Assembly (NCBI GenBank): GCA_001873075.1
Contig: MNYL01000201.1
Location: forward strand, 1-9,161
Reading direction: 5' to 3'
From: Fibrobacteres bacterium CG2_30_45_31
GTDB taxonomy: Bacteria > Fibrobacterota > Fibrobacteria > Fibrobacterales > Fibrobacteraceae
DNA length: 9,161 nucleotides
A program made the position numbers and the translations under genes. Positions 1 to 6,436 of the stretch are shown here, in pieces; within the stretch, counting starts at the first letter, position 1, and the number at the start of each line of letters is the position of its first letter. The notes beneath the pieces are model-generated. The model did not search any database, had not been told where the DNA came from, and worked only from the letters and a program-made list of their open reading frames with translations.

Positions 1-2
1 AT

Positions 3-191
3 AAGAAGGAGCCTTTCTTGGTTCAATCTATTGCTATGGGCGTTTTGTGTTGCTTGTCTACTACGATATTGGGTAAGTTTTATGGATTATATGGGATGAC
101 CACTGGATATTGTCTGTTGATTCTTTGTGTTTCTTTGCCTTGGGCTTTTTGGATTTACAAAACAAAGAAGAGGGATTGGCATGGAAGATAA
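3..191 (+). CDS. Polysaccharide flippase (Wzx/MATE-like), C-terminal end, 5' truncated by window edge
   Basis: The open frame runs from the window edge to a TAA at 189-191 and encodes 62 residues. The peptide starts KKEPFLVQSIAMGVL, contains LGKFYGLYGMTTGY, and ends WIYKTKKRDWHGR. It has two hydrophobic spans (about residues 8-22 and 35-53) around a Gly/Tyr-rich turn, then a short basic cytoplasmic tail. This is how the last two membrane helices of O-antigen/teichoic-acid flippases of the MOP superfamily usually look; such proteins move undecaprenyl-linked oligosaccharides across the inner membrane. The family call rests on a short C-terminal piece recognised by eye, so it is probable rather than certain. 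The gene overlaps the start codon at 181 by 11 bases, typical of a tightly packed glycan operon. Its low G+C contrasts with the glycosyltransferase that follows on the other strand. Confidence 0.6.
   Translation, partial: KKEPFLVQSIAMGVLCCLSTTILGKFYGLYGMTTGYCLLILCVSLPWAFWIYKTKKRDWHGR
168..180 (+). promoter_or_regulatory. Strong Shine-Dalgarno sequence for the truncated gene at 181
   Basis: AAGAGGG at 168-174 sits six bases before ATG 181. It is one of the clearest ribosome-binding sites in the window and is the main reason to treat the 19-codon frame as the head of a real gene. Confidence 0.5.
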
Positions 192-240
192 ACAGCCTTT
201 ATATATCTTGGCAAACAAGGACTGTTTTGTAAGCGCATAG
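181..240 (+). pseudogene. Truncated 5' end of a gene following the flippase (19 codons left)
   Basis: ATG at 181 lies inside the last codons of the flippase gene and is preceded by a good ribosome-binding site: AGGG at 171-174, six bases before the ATG. The frame reads MEDKQPLYILANKDCFVSA and stops at TAG 238-240. The overlap and the strong ribosome-binding site say that a real gene began here. The product is too short to be one of the usual glycan enzymes, and the sequence right after it belongs to an opposite-strand gene. I infer that the body of the gene was lost by recombination or deletion. The N-terminus (short polar start, then a beta-strand-like PLYILAN) could begin a transferase or nucleotide-binding domain, but it is too short to assign. 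A genuine 19-residue peptide is the less likely alternative. Confidence 0.45.
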
Positions 241-256
241 TCAAGCCGGGGATGAC
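241..256. repeat. Half copy of a hairpin-type intergenic repeat
   Basis: The bases TCAAGCCGGGGATGAC (minus strand GTCATCCCCGGCTTGA) match one arm plus loop of a widespread class of bacterial intergenic palindromes, in which CCCCGG(N)CCGGGG arms flank a short loop. Only one arm is present: the bases before 241 belong to the truncated reading frame and do not pair with it. The identification is from memory of such repeats, not from a search. Its position exactly at the end of the broken gene suggests that the junction lies close to 240. Confidence 0.35.
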
Positions 257-278
257 AAATGGGTGCCGAGGAATCGTT

Positions 279-1202
279 TCATTTTCCGTGTCTTTGAACT
301 TTGTCGTAGAGCGAAATCGGAATGTACAGCGCAAAGGCAGCGAGCTTTTCGGCTACGGTCATGACGCGACGTATATTGTACTTTACGAGCACGAATTCAG
401 CCTCGTGGCGGTACCTGCTACATGTAGTGATGTAGTTGTACCACAGCGGTTTGCGATTGTTGTACACAGCCTTGCAAACGGCACGGCGGGCTTCGGGGGT
501 AGTCGTGAGCGAAGAGGCCATCACAAATCCGCGGATGGGAATGTAGTAGCTGTAGCTCTGTACGCCAACTGTCGCTGTCACGATTCGTTTTTTGCTGACG
601 TAGACCGGGGTGTCGTTGTTGTATGCCTTTATTAGGTACGGGAAGTGCGGATAGCTGAAGTGTATAAAATCGAAGGCTTCCTTGGCATATTGCTTGAAGT
701 ACGAGAACTTCAATATGCTACAGCCCCAGAAGGACGAATACTTGAAATAATGGTAGCCTTTTTGGATTAGGGCCTTCGGGGTTTCGTAGACGCCCCAGTT
801 CCATTCACCGTCGTTGTGGGCACCCACATGTATGATGTCAGCTCGTCCCTTGATAAGTTCTGCCGCCACATCGTCAAATTCCGAGAAGTCGTAGCTGTCG
901 TCGTCGGCGATGATCCACAGGTAGTCGGTGTGGCAGTGTTCAAGGCCGTGCATGTAGTTAGCATTGGCGCCGACGTTTACGGGGTGCGTCACCAGTTCAA
1001 GGCTGGCGAAGCTCTGCTTGTGCTTTTCAACCACCTCAGCGGTGTTGTCCGTAGATTGGTTGTTCAGGACGACAAAGGGGCATTCCCTGAGCAGCGGATT
1101 GCTTTCAAAGAATGTGAGCGTTGCATCTAGCTGCTTAGTGCGGTTATAAGTGGTAATGACCACAGTCAGCTTATCTTTTACGCTGTGCTCGGTACTGCTC
1201 AT
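279..1202 (-). CDS. Family 2 glycosyltransferase (GT-A fold)
   Basis: A complete 307-residue protein, probably a cytoplasmic enzyme that transfers a sugar from a nucleotide-sugar donor to a growing lipid-linked oligosaccharide. The N-terminal GT-A core is clear: VVITTYNR (14-21) opens the nucleotide-binding fold, VVLNNQSTDNT (44-54) is the second strand with the usual NxSTD pattern, NVGANANYMHGLE (76-88) is the typical NxGxxxN helix, and WIIADDD (96-102) carries the metal- and UDP-binding acidic triad. The C-terminal half (about 145-300) is aromatic-rich and probably sets acceptor choice; the arrangement recalls rhamnosyl- or abequosyl-type transferases, but the sugar cannot be told. The start is supported by AGGA at 1211-1214, eight bases upstream. 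The gene is on the minus strand, downstream of the MMPL gene with a 125-base gap, and is clearly richer in G+C than the flippases: 65% in 481-540, against 30% in 7441-7500 (both counted by hand). That hints at a different origin. Confidence 0.9.
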   Translation of the reverse strand: MSSTEHSVKDKLTVVITTYNRTKQLDATLTFFESNPLLRECPFVVLNNQSTDNTAEVVEKHKQSFASLELVTHPVNVGANANYMHGLEHCHTDYLWIIADDDSYDFSEFDDVAAELIKGRADIIHVGAHNDGEWNWGVYETPKALIQKGYHYFKYSSFWGCSILKFSYFKQYAKEAFDFIHFSYPHFPYLIKAYNNDTPVYVSKKRIVTATVGVQSYSYYIPIRGFVMASSLTTTPEARRAVCKAVYNNRKPLWYNYITTCSRYRHEAEFVLVKYNIRRVMTVAEKLAAFALYIPISLYDKVQRHGK

Positions 1203-1214
1203 CTAAATGTTCCT
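1203..1214 (-). promoter_or_regulatory. Ribosome-binding site of the GT2 gene
   Basis: On the minus strand AGGA (1211-1214) lies eight bases before the ATG at 1200-1202. It decides the start of the glycosyltransferase. The rest of the 125-base gap to the MMPL stop holds an 8-base palindrome (GGGCGCCC, 1273-1280) and an AT-rich six-base-pair inverted repeat (about 1234-1251). I see no convincing promoter or terminator there, so the two genes may be co-transcribed. Confidence 0.5.
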
Positions 1215-1327
1215 GAATGATTGTGTTCTTGCAGGAAAATCTAAAAATTTTCTGTTACAAGGCTTTAATTTCGGGCGCCCTATAAAGATGCTTTTCTTAA
1301 CGCTATGAATGTGTTCTAACGTGCGTT

Positions 1328-3919
1328 TTATTCCTTCCTCTTCAGCCATAGTTTGCAGAAGTACATCGAAAACACGATACTTGCAATAAGGAACACCATA
1401 ATTCCTAAACAAGCGAGATCGGCGATGCTTCTTAAGCCCCTGTGAGTTGTAAAAAGCATACCCACAAAACCCGCCGCGGTAGTGGTGGAACTCGCTATCA
1501 CGTTTCGTCCGGTGGTGTCTAAGAATTGTCGCAAGGTGATTCCCTTGTTCGATGTCCAGGAAATGATAAAATGGATGGAAGAATCAATGCCAATGCCCAA
1601 AACCAACGGAATCACAATCACATTGTAAATTCCGATTTTCCCAAACTCAAAGAAATGAGTCAGGAAACCAAGCAACCCCAGCGTCAGGACAATTCCCATA
1701 CCAAAAGAGAGAAAACCGGTGACAAACAAAGCCGGCTTTCTGAGTGAGAGAGCCAAACTCGCAAAAATAACAATGGTAATGATAATCGCTAAATTAAAGC
1801 TGTCGGCTTTCACCGATTCAATCACGTCGGAAAGGATGAATTGCGAAGAGAAAGTGCGCAAGTTCTCACCATCAAAATTCCATTTGCCATAATCATTTTG
1901 AAACTTATGAAGAGCGGTAGCGTCCCAGCTGGGGAAGTCCCCATAAATAAAGCCAATTTTTCCATAGGAACCGTCTTTTTCTCTGAGCAAATCGAGTGCC
2001 CAACTGGGAATATCCTCTGCAGTGAATGTTTTTTCAACTTGTGAAAGTTTCCTGAGCGTTGCGATATTCACTGAATCATTGCCTTTCGCTTTATCAAAAA
2101 CCCTATAGCTTGCCAGATTGCGAATTTCCTCGATGATTTCCAAACGCTTTTTTTGCGAATCAAGAGGAGGAACAAAAGTTCTGAGTGTTAAGAAACTGCG
2201 GAGAGTGGGATCTTTTTCTTTGTGGAGGCGAATCATCAACGTATCGTAGAGTTTGTCCAGTTGTTCCGGGGTTGAACCCATGACTGCTGCGGGTGTTGAT
2301 GTAGCGCGGTTGTTTGTTCTTGTGACTGAAGTGGCTATCCCTTTTTTCTTGTGAGCGACGTCTGTGGTTTCTCTTCTCAAGTTTCTGAGGTTATTTTCAA
2401 AATCAACATATTGGGCGAACCACAATGAAATTCCACCTAAAATAAAACAGACAATCGCCGCATGCTTAAAGAACTTAAAAATTCTCGGTTCATCCCACGA
2501 CTTGGGTAAAAGGCTGTTTGTGGGCGCAGGCGGAATACCACCGAGGCAGAGTACAAACACAGGCAAAACTAAGAGAGCGGTGAGTACACTGAAGAAAACG
2601 CCACACGATGCCACCACTCCGAATTCGTAAAAGCCCCTGAAATGGGCCACTAAAAGCGTTAGAAACGCGGCAATGGTGGTGAGGCTCGCAAGGAAAAAGG
2701 GTTTTAACATTTCCTTTTGAGCGTGTTCCAGAACTTCTTCAATCGTTGCATATTTGTGGAGAAGTTTTTGGGCAGTTCCTAAAATGTGAATGGAATAGTC
2801 AATACCAACTCCCAAAATAATGGTGGCGACAAAAACGGTGAACGGGTTCAGCGTGCCATAAAAAATGGCGGTGAATGCAAGCATAGGAATACAAGCGTAA
2901 AGCACAGAGGCAATCACCAAAATCGGACCTTTTATACTGCGGAGGAAAATAATGGTCAAAATGATAATCAGCACCAAGCTAATTCCAAAAGAGGAGATGC
3001 TGTCGTTTTGCAGGTCCTCTACTTCTTTTAACCCTTCGTAAGTTCCCTCAACGGAAAAACGAGTGGGTACAGGGTATTTTTTACTATTGAAGTATTGTAA
3101 AAGCGTGTCTGAGCGAGCGAGAATATGAGATACGAATTCATAGTCAGTGGATGGTCTTGCCAGTTTCGCATTAATGACGCCGTTAAATAAAATTTTTCCC
3201 GTGCTGTCGGGCTTGGGGCAACCGATCAAGCGTATTTTAAGATGGGAGGGAACAGGGCCTCTTTGATCCCACCCTGGTGCTGCGTTTGCCGATGCCGTAT
3301 CATTGGCCTTAAAAAAGGCGTCGAAAGCACCTGCAGCTTCGTCCGGGAGCCCAAGTTCCTGGGGAATGCTGGCATCGAACCAGACGCGCTCTTTTGCCGG
3401 TTCATCCCCTACCAAATCAACCAGAAAAGGCAAGTTTTCCCTGCCGACTTCCAATTCTATGTCTTCCAGGTTGTCCCTGATTCTCTCTAAATATTTGGTG
3501 GGGAGATATAAAAGCCCATTGTCCTTAAAAAATTGATTGTCGTTATCAACTTGTGTTGATACAAAATCGCCTTTCCAGTTTTTGTGGATGTATTCGTTTA
3601 TAGAATCTTGTAAAGCCGCCACCAATTCCGGATCTTCGCTTTGAATCGCAAGCATAAAACGGTCCGTACTGCCAAATCGGGTAAACGACTCGTTGAGTGC
3701 AATTACGCTAGGCGTGTTTTTGGGAAGGAGGTTGGATAGGTCCGCGTTTAACTTTAACCCGGGATAAATCAAAATCGGGAAAAGGCAGAGTGCAGCAAAA
3801 ATCAGGTAAAACGCCAACGCTTTAAATTTGTTTCTGCAAATCAGCGGAATGTACCAATTCGAAAATCTTTCTGAGAGAGAGGGCTTTGATGACATGGGGC
3901 AAATATACATTTTTTTCAT
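1328..3919 (-). CDS. RND-superfamily exporter with two MMPL domains
   Basis: An inner-membrane transporter of the predicted-exporter (MMPL, HpnN-like) branch of RND proteins, which move lipids or hydrophobic molecules using the proton gradient. Numbering is from the longest frame (905 residues, ATG at 4045). The layout is a classic tandem repeat: TM1 at about 74-96, a large periplasmic loop (97-350), TM2-6 (351-503), TM7 (526-546), a second periplasmic loop (547-748) and TM8-12 (749-900). TM4 has LGVGIDYSIHI with the Asp-Tyr pair D416-Y417; the matching site in the second half is LGIGIDSSIHF, with D821 but Ser for Tyr. I prefer the start at 3919 (residue 43, MKKMYICPMSS), giving 863 residues, because the first 42 residues have no family character and 3919 forms an ATGA overlap with a frame ending there. 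ATGs at 3910, 3895 and 4045 are possible; none has a good ribosome-binding site. The substrate is unknown. The LtaS-like and GT2 neighbours suggest a cell-envelope lipid or glycolipid. Confidence 0.9.
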   Translation of the reverse strand: MKKMYICPMSSKPSLSERFSNWYIPLICRNKFKALAFYLIFAALCLFPILIYPGLKLNADLSNLLPKNTPSVIALNESFTRFGSTDRFMLAIQSEDPELVAALQDSINEYIHKNWKGDFVSTQVDNDNQFFKDNGLLYLPTKYLERIRDNLEDIELEVGRENLPFLVDLVGDEPAKERVWFDASIPQELGLPDEAAGAFDAFFKANDTASANAAPGWDQRGPVPSHLKIRLIGCPKPDSTGKILFNGVINAKLARPSTDYEFVSHILARSDTLLQYFNSKKYPVPTRFSVEGTYEGLKEVEDLQNDSISSFGISLVLIIILTIIFLRSIKGPILVIASVLYACIPMLAFTAIFYGTLNPFTVFVATIILGVGIDYSIHILGTAQKLLHKYATIEEVLEHAQKEMLKPFFLASLTTIAAFLTLLVAHFRGFYEFGVVASCGVFFSVLTALLVLPVFVLCLGGIPPAPTNSLLPKSWDEPRIFKFFKHAAIVCFILGGISLWFAQYVDFENNLRNLRRETTDVAHKKKGIATSVTRTNNRATSTPAAVMGSTPEQLDKLYDTLMIRLHKEKDPTLRSFLTLRTFVPPLDSQKKRLEIIEEIRNLASYRVFDKAKGNDSVNIATLRKLSQVEKTFTAEDIPSWALDLLREKDGSYGKIGFIYGDFPSWDATALHKFQNDYGKWNFDGENLRTFSSQFILSDVIESVKADSFNLAIIITIVIFASLALSLRKPALFVTGFLSFGMGIVLTLGLLGFLTHFFEFGKIGIYNVIVIPLVLGIGIDSSIHFIISWTSNKGITLRQFLDTTGRNVIASSTTTAAGFVGMLFTTHRGLRSIADLACLGIMVFLIASIVFSMYFCKLWLKRKE

Positions 3920-4056
3920 TTCAGCAGAGGTTCTACCTTCTGAAGCATCTCGGTCATATTCGAGCTTGAGTGCGACTCTGCTACCATGCAAACATTCACC
4001 CCAAATTTTAAAATCATTGGCAAATAAGCGCTCCCACTGAACCATTTAAAGAGCAC
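3916..4056 (-). CDS. Possible small or remnant ORF overlapping the MMPL start (ATGA)
   Basis: A minus-strand frame is open from 4125 (after TAG at 4126-4128) to TGA at 3916-3918. Its stop overlaps the ATG at 3919 as ATGA, the usual sign of translational coupling. Possible starts are GTG at 4056 (46 residues) or ATG at 4017 (33 residues, beginning MILKFGVNVCMVAESH and ending MLQKVEPLLK). The C-terminal part looks like normal protein: a beta-strand-like VNVCMVAES followed by an amphipathic helix. The open frame before the first start codon also reads like protein (FDTFFRQNVHEIVV), so it may be the tail of a gene that lost its front. The region also lies within the longer MMPL reading frame (start 4045), so only one of the two frames is likely to be real here. 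Function is unknown. Confidence 0.3.
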   Translation of the reverse strand: MLFKWFSGSAYLPMILKFGVNVCMVAESHSSSNMTEMLQKVEPLLK

Positions 4057-4065
4057 AACAATCTC

Positions 4066-4094
4066 ATGTACATTTTGCCGGAAAAAGGTGTCAA
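4066..4094 (-). promoter_or_regulatory. Possible promoter upstream of the MMPL gene
   Basis: On the minus strand there is an exact TTGACA (+ strand 4089-4094). At a spacing of 17-18 the -10 would be GTACAT or TACATG, which is poor. A TATATTTG box also lies at about 3900-3908, just before the ATG at 3895. Either could drive the exporter separately from the LtaS-like gene. Weak evidence. Confidence 0.2.
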
Positions 4095-4253
4095 ATGTCC
4101 GAAAAACAACGTAACGAAAGGGACTCTATATTTAGTGCGCAAATTTGGAAAATAGGGAAAAATGGCGAATGTCAAAAGTCTTAGAGGCTTATGTTCCCAG
4201 TCTGAAATCTTAAGTATCTAATTTTCTAACGAAACGAGTCTAAAATAAGCGAT

Positions 4254-4287
4254 AAAAACATTGACAAATGTAAGATTGAGGAATCTT
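4254..4287 (-). terminator. Tandem weak hairpins after the LtaS-like gene
   Basis: Directly after the TAG (4288-4290), the minus strand reads AAGATT-CCTC-AATCTT (4272-4287), then ACATT-TGTC-AATGT (4258-4271) running into TTTT (4254-4257). Stems of six and five AT-rich base pairs are weak, but the U-run follows the second one at the right distance. The position fits a terminator that would separate the LtaS-like gene from the MMPL gene. The rest of the gap (4126-4253) is AT-rich and I see no gene in it. Confidence 0.35.
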
Positions 4288-6333
4288 CTACATTCCTCTT
4301 TCTAGTGAATAATCAGACATTTTAATGAGTGTGTCCAGAATTTCTTTTAACCGTTTCACTTCTTCCGGGTGCTTTGACGCGAGGTTCTTATTCTGATGAG
4401 TATCGGTTTCTGCAAAGAGCCACGGCGTTTCTCCCTTCACCAAAGGGTATTTCGCAATTAAACGGTATCCGTCAAAGCCAATAGCAACCACTCTGGAATA
4501 CGCTCCTAGCGACAGTCCTTCGCCGTAACCTCTTAATAAATTATGTCCCATAAAAATATTGGGCACGGCAATGCCTGCCAGTTCTAAAATTGTCGGAGCA
4601 ATATCCATTTGCGCTGCTGTTGCCGTATCCCGTTTTGCCTCAATGCCTTTGCCGGAAATTAAAAACGGAATCCAGGTGACATTGGAAAAACCGCCGCCGT
4701 TCATGGTAGAAACTCCGTTTTCACCTAGCGGAAATCCGTGATCGGCAAGTATAATGATGTAAGTATTTTGAAACCACTCCTCATGCTCAATCGAATGTAT
4801 AAAGCGGGCGAGTTGCCTATCGGCATAATTCATGGTGTAGTTAATTCTCTCTGTAAGAGGCTTTTGTTTTTCCTCATCCGACATTCCCGCCGCGAAATTA
4901 AAAGGATAATGGTTCGAGCGAGTCATTAGTGTTGCTAAGAATGGCTTGTTTTGTCTCACAAGCGTGTCGCCAATATAAGAGGTGGCGTGAACAAAAAAGG
5001 TGGAATCATCTTCCCTGTTTCTGTCATAATGCTGTGCGTTATACCACTTGGCCATCCAAACGCCCAAATTATCCCAAGCGGGGTCGGCAGCAGAAAAATA
5101 GTGAGTGGCGTACCCGGAGTCTGACAAAACCGATGCAAAACTCGGAATGCTTACGTGAGCCAAATCTGTCGCTTCCGCAAGCCTTGAATGATGTGGAATA
5201 CCGGTATGAGAAGAAAGCAGACCCCCTGTGGTCGGAACACCGCTTGCATGCATTCTTTCCCAAATGCGAGAATAGGCGGCAAGGGAATCAAAAAATGGTG
5301 TAGGCGAGGGCTGAAGTCCGGGGTTTAAAAATCCGGTGTTTAACCCGCGATGCGATTCTAAAAAGATAACGATGAAATTCGGCTTTTTGGCTCGCTGAGA
5401 TAATAGTCGTTCGCTTTGAGTCAGTCTTTTGCTGGGAACGCGGTATAGCGGGTTCCCTGATTCGAAATTCGTTTTCGGAAATTTCCACAGAGAATCCCCT
5501 TCTGCTTTCAACCATAAATTTTGATAAGATTTTTCATATTGAGAGAGTTCTGTTTCCGTTAAATGTCCGCTTTTTTCAGCAGAAAAAAGTTCACTGTAAA
5601 CTATAGATACGACGGGTTTTAATTTTATCATTCTCGCATTGCCCGTCCAGATATAATTGATAAAGAGGAAGGAACAGATGTAGAAAATCAGCATGGCGAG
5701 TATCGGCTTCTTCATGGAAAAATTGCTTGCGATATGAGTATTCTTTGAAGACGCTGCAAGCCGGAAATAGAGCAGACGATAAATCAGATAAGTAAAAGGC
5801 AAAATAAGGGCCAGTACAAAAAACTGTAGATAAGGTACGGAATAATCGTTTGCAACATAGTCCCAGAGCATTTTAATTGAAGAGGGGTCTTTATAAGTGT
5901 CTAAAAGTCCAAAAGAAAGATGGGACCCTAAAAAACGCTGGAATTCATCGTCCAGAAGTGTAAAGAGAAGAATCACGGAATGGAAGAGTGCATATAAAGT
6001 CACGCTCATCGATTCGATGGAAAAAAAACTCTTTCGAGACTGATTGCTAGTTTGAGTGGCCCTAAATGAAGTTGCAAACTCTACAGTTCCGGCTAGCAGC
6101 AGAAAAATAACAAGCGAATTACAGATCCACAAAAAATCCAAACAAACAGCATGGAAAATGTACCAATCTGGTTTGCTGACAAATGGGTAACCGTAAGGGT
6201 TGCTACGAAATAAAAGTAGCACGCGCAAAATAATATGCGAGAACCAAAATGCCAAAGAGAGAGGAATTAATTTCTGCAACGGATTTAAATAGTGAACCAC
6301 TTTTTTAGCTGGACTGGTCATTACATTTCTCAT
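4288..6333 (-). CDS. LtaS/MdoB-like phosphoglycerol transferase (alkaline phosphatase/sulfatase superfamily)
   Basis: An inner-membrane enzyme with a periplasmic catalytic domain, of the family that moves phosphoglycerol (or phosphoethanolamine-like groups) from a phospholipid to a glycan or lipid. Numbering is from the longest frame (707 residues, ATG at 6411). There are five likely membrane helices (about 47-69, 88-110, 134-155, 196-216 and 236-254), a linker, and a sulfatase-fold domain from about 343 to 650. Metal-site motifs are present in order: FIVIFLES with E352, GVPTTGG with the nucleophile Thr at 394/395, SNHYPF (499-504), and LADHGFPLGENG with D557-H558. This matches the LtaS/OpgB layout of Glu, Thr and Asp-His. 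The true start is probably 6333 or 6321 (MRNVMTSPAKK), because the first 26 residues lie over a likely promoter (TATATT at 6353-6358) and lack family character. It is divergent from the flippase gene. In Gram-negatives such enzymes decorate periplasmic glucans or surface glycans; the acceptor here is unknown. A true sulfatase or phosphatase is less likely given the five-helix N-terminus. Confidence 0.85.
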   Translation of the reverse strand: MRNVMTSPAKKVVHYLNPLQKLIPLSLAFWFSHIILRVLLLFRSNPYGYPFVSKPDWYIFHAVCLDFLWICNSLVIFLLLAGTVEFATSFRATQTSNQSRKSFFSIESMSVTLYALFHSVILLFTLLDDEFQRFLGSHLSFGLLDTYKDPSSIKMLWDYVANDYSVPYLQFFVLALILPFTYLIYRLLYFRLAASSKNTHIASNFSMKKPILAMLIFYICSFLFINYIWTGNARMIKLKPVVSIVYSELFSAEKSGHLTETELSQYEKSYQNLWLKAEGDSLWKFPKTNFESGNPLYRVPSKRLTQSERLLSQRAKKPNFIVIFLESHRGLNTGFLNPGLQPSPTPFFDSLAAYSRIWERMHASGVPTTGGLLSSHTGIPHHSRLAEATDLAHVSIPSFASVLSDSGYATHYFSAADPAWDNLGVWMAKWYNAQHYDRNREDDSTFFVHATSYIGDTLVRQNKPFLATLMTRSNHYPFNFAAGMSDEEKQKPLTERINYTMNYADRQLARFIHSIEHEEWFQNTYIIILADHGFPLGENGVSTMNGGGFSNVTWIPFLISGKGIEAKRDTATAAQMDIAPTILELAGIAVPNIFMGHNLLRGYGEGLSLGAYSRVVAIGFDGYRLIAKYPLVKGETPWLFAETDTHQNKNLASKHPEEVKRLKEILDTLIKMSDYSLERGM

Positions 6334-6352
6334 TTCATAAAATGTACAAAAT

Positions 6353-6358
6353 AATATA
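6353..6358 (-). promoter_or_regulatory. Probable -10 box for the LtaS-like gene
   Basis: The minus strand reads CATATATTATTTTG here, with TATATT at 6353-6358. A transcript starting near 6346 would carry the ATGs at 6333 and 6321 but not the one at 6411. No good -35 is visible at 16-18 bases. The box lies within the divergent control region shared with the flippase gene. Confidence 0.35.
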
Positions 6359-6421
6359 TGCTGGAATTGCTGAATATTAGGCAAAATAAGATGATGATAA
6401 TTTTTACCCATACAAAAAATC

Positions 6422-6427
6422 TATCTT
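6422..6427 (+). promoter_or_regulatory. Possible -10 box for the flippase gene
   Basis: TATCTT followed by TTCGCC lies ten bases before the ATG at 6437. It resembles the other AT-rich boxes in the window placed close to start codons. A start of transcription this close would leave almost no leader, and no Shine-Dalgarno sequence is visible before the ATG. There is no clear -35. Confidence 0.25.
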
Positions 6428-6436
6428 TTCGCCTCT

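Noticed and set aside
252..1149. Plus-strand open frames (127, 104 and 61 residues) opposite GT2
   Set aside because: They lie wholly antisense to a clear GT2 gene with all motifs, lack family features, and are expected in GC-rich coding DNA.
1273..1280. GGGCGCCC palindrome as a terminator
   Set aside because: It has no loop and no U-run after it on either strand; it may be a protein-binding site, but nothing supports that.
1203..1412. 69-residue minus-strand frame between the MMPL and GT2 genes
   Set aside because: It overlaps the last 85 bases of the MMPL gene in another frame, has no domain signs, and ends one base before the GT2 start by chance of position.
4929..5303. 124-residue plus-strand frame opposite the LtaS-like gene
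   Set aside because: Antisense to the catalytic domain that carries the metal-binding motifs; charged, low-order composition typical of a shadow frame.
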